Shown here: positions 18,174 to 28,676 of the stretch, piece by piece | Numbering within the stretch: position 1 is the first letter of the stretch | How the letters are laid out: every line of letters begins with the position of its first letter | Assembly (NCBI RefSeq): GCF_019218285.1 | Contig: NZ_JAHUZG010000001.1 | Coordinates: 1,116,001 to 1,180,000, forward strand | Direction of reading: 5' to 3' | Length of the DNA: 64,000 nt | Source of the DNA: Antarctobacter sediminis | GTDB lineage: Bacteria > Pseudomonadota > Alphaproteobacteria > Rhodobacterales > Rhodobacteraceae | Position numbers and translations under genes: made by a program | Notes under the pieces: generated by a model | Told to the model about the DNA's origin: nothing | Seen by the model: the letters and a program-made list of their open reading frames with translations, nothing else | Database searches by the model: none

Positions 18174-19493
18174 ATGACACACCCGATCCACAACCGGTCG
18201 CGGCGGGCCGTTCTGGCGCTTGGTGCCGGGGCCAGTGCGATGGCCCTGACAGGCGGTTCCGCAAACGCAGCGCCGCGCCTGCCCACGACAGCCAAGATCA
18301 TTATCATCGGCGCAGGTGCCGGGGGCACGGCGCTGGCCAACCGGCTTGTCAGACGGCTGGAGGGCGCGCGGATCACCCTGCTGGACCCGCGCGCGAACCA
18401 CCTGTATCAGCCCGGCCTGTCGCTCGTCGCAGCCGGGCTGAAACCTGCAAGCTACGTGGTGTCGAAAACGACCGACTGGCTGCCGGACGGGGTGACGCTT
18501 GTCCCGGAACGGGCCGCGGCCATCGACCCCGAAGCACAGACCGTGTCGACAGACAGCGGCCAGACCCTTTCTTATGATTTTCTTGTGGTGGCACCGGGGC
18601 TGGTGCTGGACCATGACGCCATCGAAGGGTTTTCGCTGGACATGGTCGGGCGGAATGGCATCGGCGCGCTTTATGCCGGGCCGCAATATGCCGCAGCCAC
18701 GTGGAAGGCCGCGCAGACCTTTGCCGAAACCGGCGGCACCGGCATCTTTACCCGCCCGCAGACCGAGATGAAATGCGCGGGCGCACCGCTGAAACACACC
18801 TTTCTGATCGACGATATCGCGCGGACCAAGGGCACCCGGGGCAAGGCGCATTTTGTCTATGCCGCCCCACAGGAGACGCTGTTCGGCGTGCCAATCGTGG
18901 CCGAGAAATTGCGGATGCTGTTCGGGGATCGCGGCATCGACACGGCCATGAATCACCGGCTGCACGCCATCGACGCGGGCGCGAAAAAGGCGCAGTTTGT
19001 CGACCAATCGGGATCCAGGGTCGAAATAGACTATGACTATCTCCATGTCATCCCACCCCAGCGTGCGCCCGAAGTGATCCGCCAGTCGGGCTTGTCATGG
19101 GCTGACAAATGGACCGATCAAGGCTGGGTCGAGTGTGACAAGGCCAGCCTGCGCCATCTGCGCTATGACAGGATCTGGGCGCTTGGAGACGTGGCCGGCG
19201 TCCCCAAGGGCAAGACCGCCGCCAGCGTGAAATGGCAAGTGCCCGTGGTCGAAGACGGGCTGGTCGCCGCCATCGCCGACCGCGACCCGGTGGAAACCTA
19301 CAACGGTTACACGTCCTGCCCGATGATCACCCGCGTTGGCCGCGCGATGCTGGTCGAATTCGACTATGACAACAACCTTGTGCCCTCGTTCCCCGGGATC
19401 ATCGCCCCGCTGGAAGAGCTGTGGATCAGCTGGCTGATGAAAGAGGTTGCGCTGAAAGCCACCTACAACGCCATGCTGCGTGGCCGCGCCTGA
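18174..19493 (+). CDS. sqr: Type II sulfide:quinone oxidoreductase with Tat signal
   Basis: A 439-residue FAD enzyme that oxidises sulfide and reduces quinone. An N-terminal twin-arginine signal (SRRAVLALGAGASAMAL, from about residue 9) precedes the FAD loop IIIIGAGAGGTALANRL. Catalytic cysteines are C201 in MKCAGAP and C382 in YTSCP, the two expected for the SQOR-like type II class; HVIPPQRAPEV and EFDYDNNLVPSFP also fit. ATG 18174 follows GGAGAAG. It lies 151 bases after cydX on the same strand, suggesting sulfide electrons pass through quinone to bd oxidase. The Tat signal implies export, whereas most bacterial SQRs have no signal peptide. Confidence 0.88.
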   Translation: MTHPIHNRSRRAVLALGAGASAMALTGGSANAAPRLPTTAKIIIIGAGAGGTALANRLVRRLEGARITLLDPRANHLYQPGLSLVAAGLKPASYVVSKTTDWLPDGVTLVPERAAAIDPEAQTVSTDSGQTLSYDFLVVAPGLVLDHDAIEGFSLDMVGRNGIGALYAGPQYAAATWKAAQTFAETGGTGIFTRPQTEMKCAGAPLKHTFLIDDIARTKGTRGKAHFVYAAPQETLFGVPIVAEKLRMLFGDRGIDTAMNHRLHAIDAGAKKAQFVDQSGSRVEIDYDYLHVIPPQRAPEVIRQSGLSWADKWTDQGWVECDKASLRHLRYDRIWALGDVAGVPKGKTAASVKWQVPVVEDGLVAAIADRDPVETYNGYTSCPMITRVGRAMLVEFDYDNNLVPSFPGIIAPLEELWISWLMKEVALKATYNAMLRGRA

Positions 19494-19504
19494 GGAGACA
19501 GACC

Positions 19505-19864
19505 ATGAAAGACATGACATTCGGCACCATCCTTGCGGTCTTTGAGGAAATCTTTGGCAAGGGCCTGTTCTGGGCCATGGTCGTGGCGGCTGCTTTGGTC
19601 ACGCTGGCCTATCTTTACGTTCTGATCCGCGACCGGTCGATCAGCTGGCGAAAGTTCCTGCTGGCGCAACTTTCCATGCCCATCGGAGCAGTGGCGGCGG
19701 TCTGGTTCGTGCTGCACATGACGCATTCCAAACTGGCCAACCTTGGTGGCCCGGTGGATGTGATCGTCTTTCTTGGCATCGCGCTGGCGGGGGCCGTGGG
19801 ATTGGCGATCCTTGTTTACACGGTGCAATCGCTGATCGCGGCCCCGCACACCGACCGGCGCTAA
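19505..19864 (+). CDS. Small three-helix membrane protein next to sqr (DUF5368-like)
   Basis: A 119-residue protein with hydrophobic segments at about 20-43, 58-75 and 86-108. ATG 19505 has GAGGAGA upstream and lies 12 bases after sqr, so it is co-transcribed. It resembles the small membrane proteins I recall as DUF5368; that name needs a database check. No catalytic motif is seen. Its position suggests an accessory or anchor role for the quinone reductase. Confidence 0.75.
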   Translation: MKDMTFGTILAVFEEIFGKGLFWAMVVAAALVTLAYLYVLIRDRSISWRKFLLAQLSMPIGAVAAVWFVLHMTHSKLANLGGPVDVIVFLGIALAGAVGLAILVYTVQSLIAAPHTDRR

Positions 19865-19880
19865 CCGGCAAAGGCGGCGC

Positions 19881-21554
19881 TTACCCTTTGGCGGGCCCGC
19901 CCTTCATGTCCGGTGCCTTGCGTCCGCGATAGTGAACGGTCAGTTCCAGCGGGGTATCATTTTCGTCATAGACCCCCAGAACGACGCCGCGCCTCCCGGA
20001 TTTCCGGCGCATCTCCATCAGTTGCGCCTCGGACCGGGTGGTGCGTTGCGAAGGGCGGCGTGTCCATGCAAACAGCTTGTCATACAGTCCGGAAATGACC
20101 TCGGCATAGTCGGCGCTGTCGCCCAGATCCACCAGTTCCTGCGGATCGTTGCGAAGATCGAACAGCAGCGGGCGATAGCCGCCCTCGCAATGAATCAGCT
20201 TCCAGCGGTCGTCGATCAGGCAGAACATCACCGCGTCCCGCACCGGCGCCTGCATCAGCGCCGCCACCGGCGAGCCGGAATAGTCGTATTCGCAGATCGC
20301 ATAGTCGCGCCGCGTGCCGGTGCGTTCGCCATGCAGGATCGGCAGCAGGCTTTCGCCCTCCAGCACGTGATAGGCCGGTTCCGCCCCCGCGACCTCGACA
20401 AAGGTCGGGGCAAGGTCGATGGATTCGACCAGTGCATCACAGACGGTGCCGCGCGTAGAGTCCGCCTCGGGCGAAGGATCGTAGACGATCAGCGGCACAC
20501 GGGTCGATGTGTCGTGGAAAAAGGTCTTTTCCCCCATCCAGTGATCGCCAAGAAAATCGCCGTGGTCCGATGTCAGCACGATCAGCGTGTCCTGCATCCG
20601 TCCGGTCTTTTCCATCCAGTCGAACAAGCGCCCCATCTGGTCGTCCGCCTGTTTGATAAGTCCCATGTAGGCCGGGATCACCGCGTCGCGCACCTCGGCC
20701 CGGGAAAACGCTTCGCCCACGCGGGTGTCCATGAAGGCGCGCAGCACCGGATGCGTGTCCTCGCGTTCCGCATCCGAACGGATGACCTCTTGCACGTCCT
20801 CGGGCCCATACATGCTGGCATAGGGTTCGGGCACGATATAGGGCCAGTGCGGCTTGATATAGCTGAGATGACAGCACCACGGCCCCTCGGCCTGTTCCAT
20901 GAACTGGATGCCGCGCCCGGTCAGATAGGGGGTTTCGCTGTCCTCTTCGGCGATATTCGCCGCCTCGCGTGCGTGTTTGAGGAACCAGCCGGACAGGACA
21001 TTGCCATCCTCGTCGAGCCCGGAATTGGCAAAGTCATGCCATGGGTTGTCGCTCTCGTATCCCTTGGCGCGCAGGTAGGCGTTGTATTCCTTGGCACCGT
21101 TCGGATCGTAAGGCCCGTCCGGTCCCTCGGGCAGCATCCCGTCGTCGCGCTCAAAGACGTCAAAGCCGCATTCCGCCACCCGCGCGCCGATCAGGCTGTC
21201 CGGCTCCAGCCCCAACCGCGCCATCCCCTCGGCATCCGCCCGCATATGCGTCTTGCCGACAAGGTGACAGGACATGCCCGCCTTGCGCAGGTGATCGCCT
21301 AGCGTGACCTCTCCCACTTTCAGCGGGATACCGTTCCAGCTTGCGCCATGGCTGTGAACATAGCGGCCCGTGTAGGTGGACATGCGCGACGACCCGCAGA
21401 TCGGTGACTGGATATAGGCGCGGTCAAACCGCACCCCGCGCGCCGCCAGCCGGTCGATATTGGGCGTGTGCAATGTCTTGTGCCCATAACAGCTCAGGTA
21501 ATCCCAGCGCAGTTGGTCAAACATGATGAACAGGATGTTCTTTGCTTTTGCCAT
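19881..21554 (-). CDS. Sulfatase-family hydrolase (phosphonate monoester hydrolase-like)
   Basis: A 557-residue alkaline-phosphatase-superfamily enzyme. The metal-binding start is ILFIMFDQLRWDYLSCYG. The formylglycine site is C53 in SPICGSSR (CxSxR), and the C-terminal metal site is TSDHGDFLGDHWMGEK. The overall pattern is closer to phosphonate monoester hydrolases than to arylsulfatases, but the substrate cannot be fixed from sequence. No signal peptide, so cytoplasmic. A formylglycine-generating or anaerobic maturase enzyme is not in the window. ATG 21554 was chosen over an upstream frame extension. Confidence 0.85.
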   Translation of the reverse strand: MAKAKNILFIMFDQLRWDYLSCYGHKTLHTPNIDRLAARGVRFDRAYIQSPICGSSRMSTYTGRYVHSHGASWNGIPLKVGEVTLGDHLRKAGMSCHLVGKTHMRADAEGMARLGLEPDSLIGARVAECGFDVFERDDGMLPEGPDGPYDPNGAKEYNAYLRAKGYESDNPWHDFANSGLDEDGNVLSGWFLKHAREAANIAEEDSETPYLTGRGIQFMEQAEGPWCCHLSYIKPHWPYIVPEPYASMYGPEDVQEVIRSDAEREDTHPVLRAFMDTRVGEAFSRAEVRDAVIPAYMGLIKQADDQMGRLFDWMEKTGRMQDTLIVLTSDHGDFLGDHWMGEKTFFHDTSTRVPLIVYDPSPEADSTRGTVCDALVESIDLAPTFVEVAGAEPAYHVLEGESLLPILHGERTGTRRDYAICEYDYSGSPVAALMQAPVRDAVMFCLIDDRWKLIHCEGGYRPLLFDLRNDPQELVDLGDSADYAEVISGLYDKLFAWTRRPSQRTTRSEAQLMEMRRKSGRRGVVLGVYDENDTPLELTVHYRGRKAPDMKGGPAKG

Positions 21555-21757
21555 GATCCGCCCGCCCCCCAAGGCCACGCATATGCGCCCCCGGTTGGCC
21601 CCTTTCCTCCCCAATTCGGCACAAGCTGTACCGGGTTTCGGCGCGCAACGAAATCGTCGAAATCCGATGCCGCAAGGCGCAGGCTTTTGACCAAACGCCC
21701 ATGACGGACCAGCAACCGCCCAAAGGGCCGATCATCTAGCGGAATGTAAGGGAAATT

Positions 21758-21834
21758 TGGCGCACCCATGAGGATTCGAACCTCAGACCTCTGCCTTCGG
21801 AGGGCAGCGCTCTATCCAGCTGAGCTATGGGTGC
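21758..21834 (-). tRNA. tRNA-Arg (anticodon CCG)
   Basis: A 77-base cloverleaf read leftward. Acceptor GCACCCA pairs with TGGGTGC, the anticodon stem CTGCC/GGCAG encloses the loop CTCCGAA (anticodon CCG), the T-loop is TTCGAAT, and CCA is encoded. It reads CGG codons. No duplicated 3' end was noticed nearby that would mark an integration site. Confidence 0.97.
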
Positions 21835-21887
21835 TTCGCAGGCTTCTATAGCGGCTCATAAACTGCGCCGCAATGGGGGTTTGATGC

Positions 21888-21913
21888 AAAAGGGCGATGC
21901 AATTGCATCGCCC
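21888..21913 (-). terminator. Terminator of the suf operon
   Basis: A perfect 22-base palindrome at 21892-21913 (arms GGGCGATGCAA and TTGCATCGCCC), followed leftward by TTTT. It begins 11 bases after the sufS stop codon. Confidence 0.85.
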
Positions 21914-21923
21914 CGCATCGCGT

Positions 21924-23136
<1,213 letters not shown>

Positions 23137-23144
<8 letters not shown>

Positions 23145-23721
23145 AATCGCTCATCCCTTCCGGTGAGACCCCGGCAAGGGTCAGCAAGATCGACACGGCA
23201 AAGGCCATTGCCAACATCCCCAATACCAAGACGGCCAAGGCACGCAAGAGCCCGCCCAGCCCATGCGCTTCGTCGATGAAATTGACCGCGATCCAGACGC
23301 CCAGCCCGGTGGCCACCATGGTCAACAGCCCCGCCAGCGACAGCGAGACCGGCACCAGCAGAAGTGTCGCGGCCTGAACCAGCACCCGCAGCCCCTGCAT
23401 CCAGATCAGCAAAAGCGCGATTTCCTCGACCTTGGCCCGGCCACCGAACATCCGGCCCACCCATGTCAGCGCAAGGATCGAAGCCGCAAGCGCCCCGCCC
23501 TGCATCACGAGAAAGGCTACGGGACTGGACAGAAACGGCGGAACGCTGGACGGGTCCACCAGGATCGAGGCCGAAAACAACAGCGCGTTCAGAACCACGA
23601 CCAGCGCAAAGGCGGTCCACAGCGCTTCGCGGTTGGGCCGGATCGACAATAAAAGCGCGGCAACCTCACGCGGGTTGGTCACGCTTTGTGCCGCAAGTCG
23701 CAGAAAGCCGTCCAGCGTCAC
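23137..23721 (-). CDS. YIP1-family membrane protein of the suf operon
   Basis: A 194-residue protein with about five hydrophobic segments and a short polar N-terminus (MTLDGFLRLAAQSVTNPREV), the layout of YIP1-domain proteins. It lies between sufD and sufS and overlaps both its neighbours (4 bases with the gene before, 8 with sufS), so it is tightly coupled to Fe-S assembly. Function unknown. Confidence 0.75.
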
Positions 23722-24218
23722 GCCGCCACTCCGCTTGTCGCGATGCGCCGCGCCTCACGCAGGCCGGTGCTCCAGAACCACAGGAACGCCGCAAACCATG
23801 CCACGCCAACCAGCGTCAGCGCGCCGCCCGGCCCGATGAAACCAGCCACCAGCCCGTTCAGCAGCGCCAGTGGCGAGGCCGCAAGCAGCGCCCAGAACAG
23901 CGCCAAACGGGCGTCATAGCCCGTCACCGTGCGGCCAACCGCCCGCGATACCAGCTGTACCAGCCCGGCAACGACGTAAAAGATCAGCGGCAGGAACAAC
24001 ATGGTCGCCAGCAGCGCGCCACCAAGCGCCGGTTGCAGTTCAGTGTCCTGCAAATGCGCTTCGCGCGCCAGCCGGGGCCATTGCGCGACGAACATCACCC
24101 CGCAGGCGCCCATCAGATAGGCCAGCGCCCGCGGTTCCGAGGCGCCGCGCGCCATCAGGCCGCGCAGCACCTGTCCCGGCCTGCGATAGCTGGCCGCGAT
24201 ATCACGGGTGACGGGCAC
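23718..24218 (-). CDS. Second YIP1-like membrane protein of the suf operon
   Basis: A 166-residue protein with about four membrane segments, starting with GTG at 24218, three bases after sufD. The N-terminal ASYRRPGQVLRGLMARGASE and overall topology resemble its neighbour, suggesting an old duplication; this is judged by eye. The end overlaps the next start (ATGA type). Function unknown. Confidence 0.7.
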   Translation of the reverse strand: MPVTRDIAASYRRPGQVLRGLMARGASEPRALAYLMGACGVMFVAQWPRLAREAHLQDTELQPALGGALLATMLFLPLIFYVVAGLVQLVSRAVGRTVTGYDARLALFWALLAASPLALLNGLVAGFIGPGGALTLVGVAWFAAFLWFWSTGLREARRIATSGVAA

Positions 24219-24221
24219 GGC

Positions 24222-25499
24222 TCAGCCGCGCCGCCGTGCCAGCCAGGCCGCCACGCGATCCACCAGTTCCTCTTGCAGGCTCTCGTCTTCGACCTCCTGC
24301 ACCGCTTCGGCGATGAAGGCGATGGTCAACAGGTCCTCGGCGGTGCCACGCGGCACACCCCGCGCCCGCAAGTAAAACAGCCCATCCTCGTCGATCGCAC
24401 CAGAGGTGGAGCCATGCGAACAGGCCACGTCATCGGCGTAGATTTCCAGCTCGGGCTTGGCAAGGAACTGGCTGTCCTCGTCCAGCAACAGCGACTGGCT
24501 GATCTGGTAACCGTCGGTTTTCTGCGCGTCCGGTTTGACAAGGATCTTGCCCTGAAAGACGCCGGTCGCACCGTTGCGCAGCACCTTCTTGAACACCTGC
24601 CGGCTTTCGCAATTCACCGCGTCATGGGTCACAAAGACCGTATCGTCGTGATGGAACGCGCCGTCGCCCATGCAGGCCCCGGCCACATGCGCCACCGCAT
24701 CGTCACCGGTAAATTCGACCACAACCTCGTTGCGGGTCAGAACGCCATTAACAGTGAGCGTGAAGCTCTTGAAAACGCTTTCTTTCTCCAGCCGCGCAAA
24801 GATATGCGTCGCCGCGCGGCGTTCGTGGTCGCGGCCCTGAGCACGGATGTGGTGCAGCTTGGCACCCTCGGCGATGTCGATCTCCATGCATTTGTTGAAA
24901 CGCGCCGCCGCCGGGCCGTTTTCAAGGATCGTCGCCTCCGCGCCCGCGTCCAGCTTGATGACATGATGCAGCATCGCGTCCGAGCTGTCCGAGACATGGC
25001 GATAGATCAGGCTGATCGGCTTTGACAGTTTGCCGGTCACATGGATCAGCAGCCCGTCAGTGGCAAAAGCGGTGTTCAGCGCCGCCAGAGGGCGCGCCAC
25101 CGGCACCTGGCCGCGCGCTTCAAGTTCGCCGTACAAGCCCTTGGCCCAATGAATATCTTTTGCATCGGCCAGCCGGTCGATGGTGACCGCCTCAAGGCTG
25201 AGATCATCCGAATCCTCGGCCGAGAACACGCCATCGACAAAGACGATCTTCAGGCGGTCGCGGTCGTTGAACAGCGGCGCTTCGTCATGGGCGAACACGC
25301 TGGCCTTTGGGGCCTCTGCAGCGACCAGAGTGTCGGGTCGGGTGTACTTCCAGTATTCGTCGCGCGCGCCCGGCAGGCCCATAGCCCGCACCCGCGCCAG
25401 CGCCTCGCGCCGGGCCGTTTCGGCCCAGCCGCCTTCGGGCAACACCAGCGCGTCAATCCGCGCCTCGGTTGCGTCCTGCTTTGCTTGCGGCAGCGCCAT
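24222..25499 (-). CDS. sufD: Fe-S cluster scaffold component SufD
   Basis: A 425-residue beta-helix protein of the SufBCD scaffold. Recognisable stretches are DEYWKYTRPDTL near the start, NCESRQVFKKVLRNGATGVF and DDVACSHGSTSGAIDEDGLF at the C-terminus. Its start codon shares one base with the sufC stop (TAATG). Confidence 0.94.
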   Translation of the reverse strand: MALPQAKQDATEARIDALVLPEGGWAETARREALARVRAMGLPGARDEYWKYTRPDTLVAAEAPKASVFAHDEAPLFNDRDRLKIVFVDGVFSAEDSDDLSLEAVTIDRLADAKDIHWAKGLYGELEARGQVPVARPLAALNTAFATDGLLIHVTGKLSKPISLIYRHVSDSSDAMLHHVIKLDAGAEATILENGPAAARFNKCMEIDIAEGAKLHHIRAQGRDHERRAATHIFARLEKESVFKSFTLTVNGVLTRNEVVVEFTGDDAVAHVAGACMGDGAFHHDDTVFVTHDAVNCESRQVFKKVLRNGATGVFQGKILVKPDAQKTDGYQISQSLLLDEDSQFLAKPELEIYADDVACSHGSTSGAIDEDGLFYLRARGVPRGTAEDLLTIAFIAEAVQEVEDESLQEELVDRVAAWLARRRG

Positions 25500-26254
25500 T
25501 ACGCCACCTCCGCAAGGATGTCTGCATAACCGTTCTGTTCGACCTCAAGCGCCAGCTCGGGGCCACCGGTTTTGATGATACGGCCATTGGCCATGATGTG
25601 CACAACGTCCGGTTTGATGTGGTCCAGAAGCCGCTGATAGTGCGTGATGACAAGGAAACCCCGGCCCTCGTCGCGCAGCGCGTTCACGCCATCGGCCACC
25701 AGTTTCATCGCGTCCACGTCAAGACCCGAGTCGGTCTCGTCCAGGATGCACATCTTGGGTTCCAGCATGGCCATCTGAAGGATTTCGTTGCGCTTTTTCT
25801 CACCGCCCGAGAAACCGACGTTGACCGGACGCTTCAGCATCTCGGCGTCGATCTTGAGGTCCTTCGCCTTGGCGCGGATCACCTTGAGGAACTCGGCCGA
25901 GGACATTTCCTCTTCGCCGCGCGCCTTGCGCTGCGCGTTCACCGCCGTGCGCAGGAAGGTCATGTTGCCAACACCGGGGATCTCGACCGGGTACTGGAAC
26001 GCAAGGAACAGGCCCGCCGCGGCGCGCTCTTCCACTTCCATGTCCAGCAGGTCGTCGCCTTCCAGCGTGGCCGACCCGTCGGTCACCTCATAGCCGTCGC
26101 GGCCCGAAAGAACGTAGGACAGGGTCGATTTGCCCGACCCGTTCGGCCCCATGATCGCATGGACCTTGCCCGCCTCGACGGTCAGGTCGACACCTTTGAG
26201 GATCTGCTTGTCCTCTTCTTCAAGTTTGACGTGCAGGTTTTTGATTTCCAGCAT
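25499..26254 (-). CDS. sufC: Fe-S assembly ATPase SufC
   Basis: A 251-residue ABC-type ATPase: Walker A MGPNGSGKSTLSYVL, signature FSGGEKKRNEILQ, Walker B CILDETDSGLD. It powers the SufBCD scaffold. ATG 26254 has AGAGGAAG upstream; the longer frame to 26269 lacks a ribosome site. Confidence 0.96.
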   Translation of the reverse strand: MLEIKNLHVKLEEEDKQILKGVDLTVEAGKVHAIMGPNGSGKSTLSYVLSGRDGYEVTDGSATLEGDDLLDMEVEERAAAGLFLAFQYPVEIPGVGNMTFLRTAVNAQRKARGEEEMSSAEFLKVIRAKAKDLKIDAEMLKRPVNVGFSGGEKKRNEILQMAMLEPKMCILDETDSGLDVDAMKLVADGVNALRDEGRGFLVITHYQRLLDHIKPDVVHIMANGRIIKTGGPELALEVEQNGYADILAEVA

Positions 26255-26300
26255 TTTTCTTCCTCTCAAGTCTTTCGCCGCAACGGCGGCTGGCCTTGGC

Positions 26301-26414
26301 TCAGACGGCCGCCGCAGGGGCGCCCGTGGCCGAGACCGTCAGCATGGTGTTGAAGTCATCTTTTCCGTCGCGGACCGCAGGTTTCTGCGGGGCGAAACTT
26401 TTGTACCGGGTCAC
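26301..26414 (-). CDS. Possible 37-residue ORF coupled to the cupin gene
   Basis: GTG at 26414 overlaps the cupin stop (GTGA) and has GGGAGGG seven bases upstream. It would encode VTRYKSFAPQKPAVRDGKDD and a short hydrophobic tail ending TGAPAAAV. It fills the gap between the cupin gene and sufC. No known family; it may be chance. Confidence 0.35.
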   Translation of the reverse strand: MTRYKSFAPQKPAVRDGKDDFNTMLTVSATGAPAAAV

Positions 26415-26908
26415 AGTTCGCCCTCCCAGTAATCGACCTGCGTCTCCCGCTTGCCGATCACCTTCAGGTGGGCATTCCACCAATCCTTGCCGGGCGCGAT
26501 GGCCATGGCCGAGTATTTGCCGCTGTCGGGATATTCCACGATATCCGGGTCGCCCATGGTGCCGATGCCAAGGTACCGCAGCGCCACGTCACCGGTATTG
26601 ATCAGCTGATGCGCCTTGTCCGGCCCGCCGCGCGGCGCGGCACAGACATCCCCCGGTTTGACCGGATGCTCCTGCTCGCCAAAGCGATAGGTTCCGGTGC
26701 CTTCAAGGATCACGAACAGCTCATCATTGCCCAGATGGTTGTGGAAAGGAAAGGCGCGTTTGCCCGGCTCGACCGTGACATACATCGCGCCCAGACCGGT
26801 GGACCCGATGACCTCGCCGATGGGCGCGATGCGCGCGGCGAATTTCTCGCCGTCGCCGCCCGCGAAATCCATCGCCTCGGCCTCGTGAATGTTCACAACC
26901 GGTTTCAT
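26411..26908 (-). CDS. Cupin-domain protein of the suf operon
   Basis: A 165-residue single cupin. The metal-site motif is FPFHNHLGNDELFVILEGTG (cupin 1) and KAHQLINTGDVALRYLGIGT (cupin 2). ATG 26908 follows GAGGGAA. It sits inside the sufB-sufC interval, as in some other Rhodobacteraceae suf operons from memory. It could bind iron or a small ligand; the function is unknown. Confidence 0.85.
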   Translation of the reverse strand: MKPVVNIHEAEAMDFAGGDGEKFAARIAPIGEVIGSTGLGAMYVTVEPGKRAFPFHNHLGNDELFVILEGTGTYRFGEQEHPVKPGDVCAAPRGGPDKAHQLINTGDVALRYLGIGTMGDPDIVEYPDSGKYSAMAIAPGKDWWNAHLKVIGKRETQVDYWEGEL

Positions 26909-26925
26909 CGCGTTTCCCTCGGGTC

Positions 26926-27144
26926 CTACATCCACCAACCGCAGAAACGCGGCATGAACAGGGGCGCAACACACTCGCGGACGTTCTGCGCGGCGGCAAT
27001 GTCCAGTCCGGGCAGCAAGGGCGGGTCGAACCGCGGACCGGCGGCCAGCGCCGGCTCGTGCCACCCAAGTCCCGCGGACAGCGCCAGCGCAAAAGACACG
27101 CCGGTCACCGCCACGACCACCTTGCCTGCCCGCGACAGGCTCAC
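26926..27144 (-). CDS. Small exported/membrane-anchored protein coupled to sufB
   Basis: A 72-residue frame starting with GTG at 27144 that overlaps the sufB stop codon (GTGA). An N-terminal hydrophobic segment ([20 protein letters not shown]) is followed by a polar part ending [17 protein letters not shown], with two cysteines. The overlap and the absence of any other reading between sufB and the cupin gene support it as real. Family not recognised. Confidence 0.6.
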   Translation of the reverse strand: MSLSRAGKVVVAVTGVSFALALSAGLGWHEPALAAGPRFDPPLLPGLDIAAAQNVRECVAPLFMPRFCGWWM

Positions 27145-28661
27145 CCCACCGATCCTTCCAGCGAGATCGCCACAAGCTGTTGCGCTTCCATGGCGAATTC
27201 CATCGGCAGTGCCTGCAGCACGTCGCGGCAGAAGCCGTTGACCACGAGGGCCACCGCCTCTTCCTCGTCCATGCCACGCTGACGGCAATAGAACAGCTGG
27301 TCGTCGTCCACCTTGGACGTGGTCGCCTCGTGTTCCACCCGGCTCGAGTTGTTCTTGACCTCGATGTAGGGCACCGTATGCGCCCCGCATTTGTCACCGA
27401 TCAGCAACGAGTCACACTGGGTGTAGTTGCGGCTGTTCTTGGCCTTGGGGTGCATGGACACAAGGCCGCGATAAGTGTTCTGCGCCACGCCAGCGCTGAT
27501 GCCCTTGGACACGATGCGCGAGCGCGTGTTCTTGCCCAGATGCACCATCTTGGTGCCGGTATCGGCCTGCTGGTGATTGTTGGTGATGGCGATGGAATAG
27601 AACTCGCCCTGGCTTTCGTCGCCGCGCAGGATGCAGGACGGGTATTTCCACGTCACCGCGCTGCCGGTTTCGACCTGCGTCCACATCACCTTGGACCGGT
27701 CGCCACGGCAATCCGCGCGCTTGGTCACAAAGTTGTAGATGCCACCCTTGCCTTCCTCGTTGCCCGGATACCAGTTCTGGACCGTCGAGTATTTCACCTC
27801 GGCGTCTTCCTCGATGATGATCTCGACCACGGCGGCATGCAGCTGCGCGGTATCCCGCTGCGGGGCGGTACAGCCTTCCAGATAGCTGACATAGCTGCCC
27901 TTGTCGGCGATGATCAGCGTGCGTTCGAACTGGCCGGTGTTTTCGGCGTTGATGCGGAAATAGGTCGACAGCTCCATCGGGCAGCGCACGCCCGGCGGCA
28001 CGTAGACAAACGACCCGTCGCTGAAAACGGCGCTGTTCAGCGTCGCATAGAAGTTGTCAGACACCGGGACCACCGAACCCAGGTATTTCTTGACCAGCTC
28101 GGGATGTTCGCGGATCGCCTCGGAGATCGAGCAAAAGATCACGCCCGCTTTCTTCAGCTCCGCCTGAAAGGTGGTGCCCACCGACACGGAATCGAAAACC
28201 GCGTCCACGGCCACCTTGCGCCCCTCGGCGGGCATGTTCTCGGCGCCCTCGACCCCGGCAAGGATCATCTGCTCTTTCAGCGGGATACCCAGCTTTTCAT
28301 AGGTCGCCAACAGTTTCGGATCGACCTCGTCCAGCGACTTGGGCTTTTCCGTCATGCTCTTGGGGCGGGCGTAGTAATACTGATCCTGGAAATCGATTTC
28401 CGGATAGTCGACCATGGCCCAGTCCGGTTCTTTCAACTGCACCCAGCGGTCATAGGCCGCCAGCCGCCAGTCGGTCATCCACTGCGGCTCGTCATTCTTT
28501 TCCGAGATCAGCCGAACGATATCCGGCGTCAGCCCCTTGGGGGCATATTCCATCTCGATGTCGGTGTCCCAGCCGTGCTTGTAGGTGCCAACGGATTTGA
28601 CCGCATCCACGGTCTCCTGGTCGACACCCTCCTTGACCGTCACTTCTTCGAAAGCCGCCAT
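27141..28661 (-). CDS. sufB: Fe-S cluster scaffold component SufB
   Basis: A 506-residue core of the SufBCD scaffold. Conserved stretches include [52 protein letters not shown] and NCQCDSLL-type [20 protein letters not shown], which carries the conserved cysteine. ATG 28661 follows AGGAAGGGAA, 15 bases after iscS. Confidence 0.95.
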   Translation of the reverse strand: MAAFEEVTVKEGVDQETVDAVKSVGTYKHGWDTDIEMEYAPKGLTPDIVRLISEKNDEPQWMTDWRLAAYDRWVQLKEPDWAMVDYPEIDFQDQYYYARPKSMTEKPKSLDEVDPKLLATYEKLGIPLKEQMILAGVEGAENMPAEGRKVAVDAVFDSVSVGTTFQAELKKAGVIFCSISEAIREHPELVKKYLGSVVPVSDNFYATLNSAVFSDGSFVYVPPGVRCPMELSTYFRINAENTGQFERTLIIADKGSYVSYLEGCTAPQRDTAQLHAAVVEIIIEEDAEVKYSTVQNWYPGNEEGKGGIYNFVTKRADCRGDRSKVMWTQVETGSAVTWKYPSCILRGDESQGEFYSIAITNNHQQADTGTKMVHLGKNTRSRIVSKGISAGVAQNTYRGLVSMHPKAKNSRNYTQCDSLLIGDKCGAHTVPYIEVKNNSSRVEHEATTSKVDDDQLFYCRQRGMDEEEAVALVVNGFCRDVLQALPMEFAMEAQQLVAISLEGSVG

Positions 28662-28676
28662 CGGGTTCCCTTCCTC

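Noticed and set aside
21758-21834. tRNA-Arg as integration site of a mobile element
   Set aside because: No integrase, no duplicated 3' tRNA segment noticed, and flanks are housekeeping operons.
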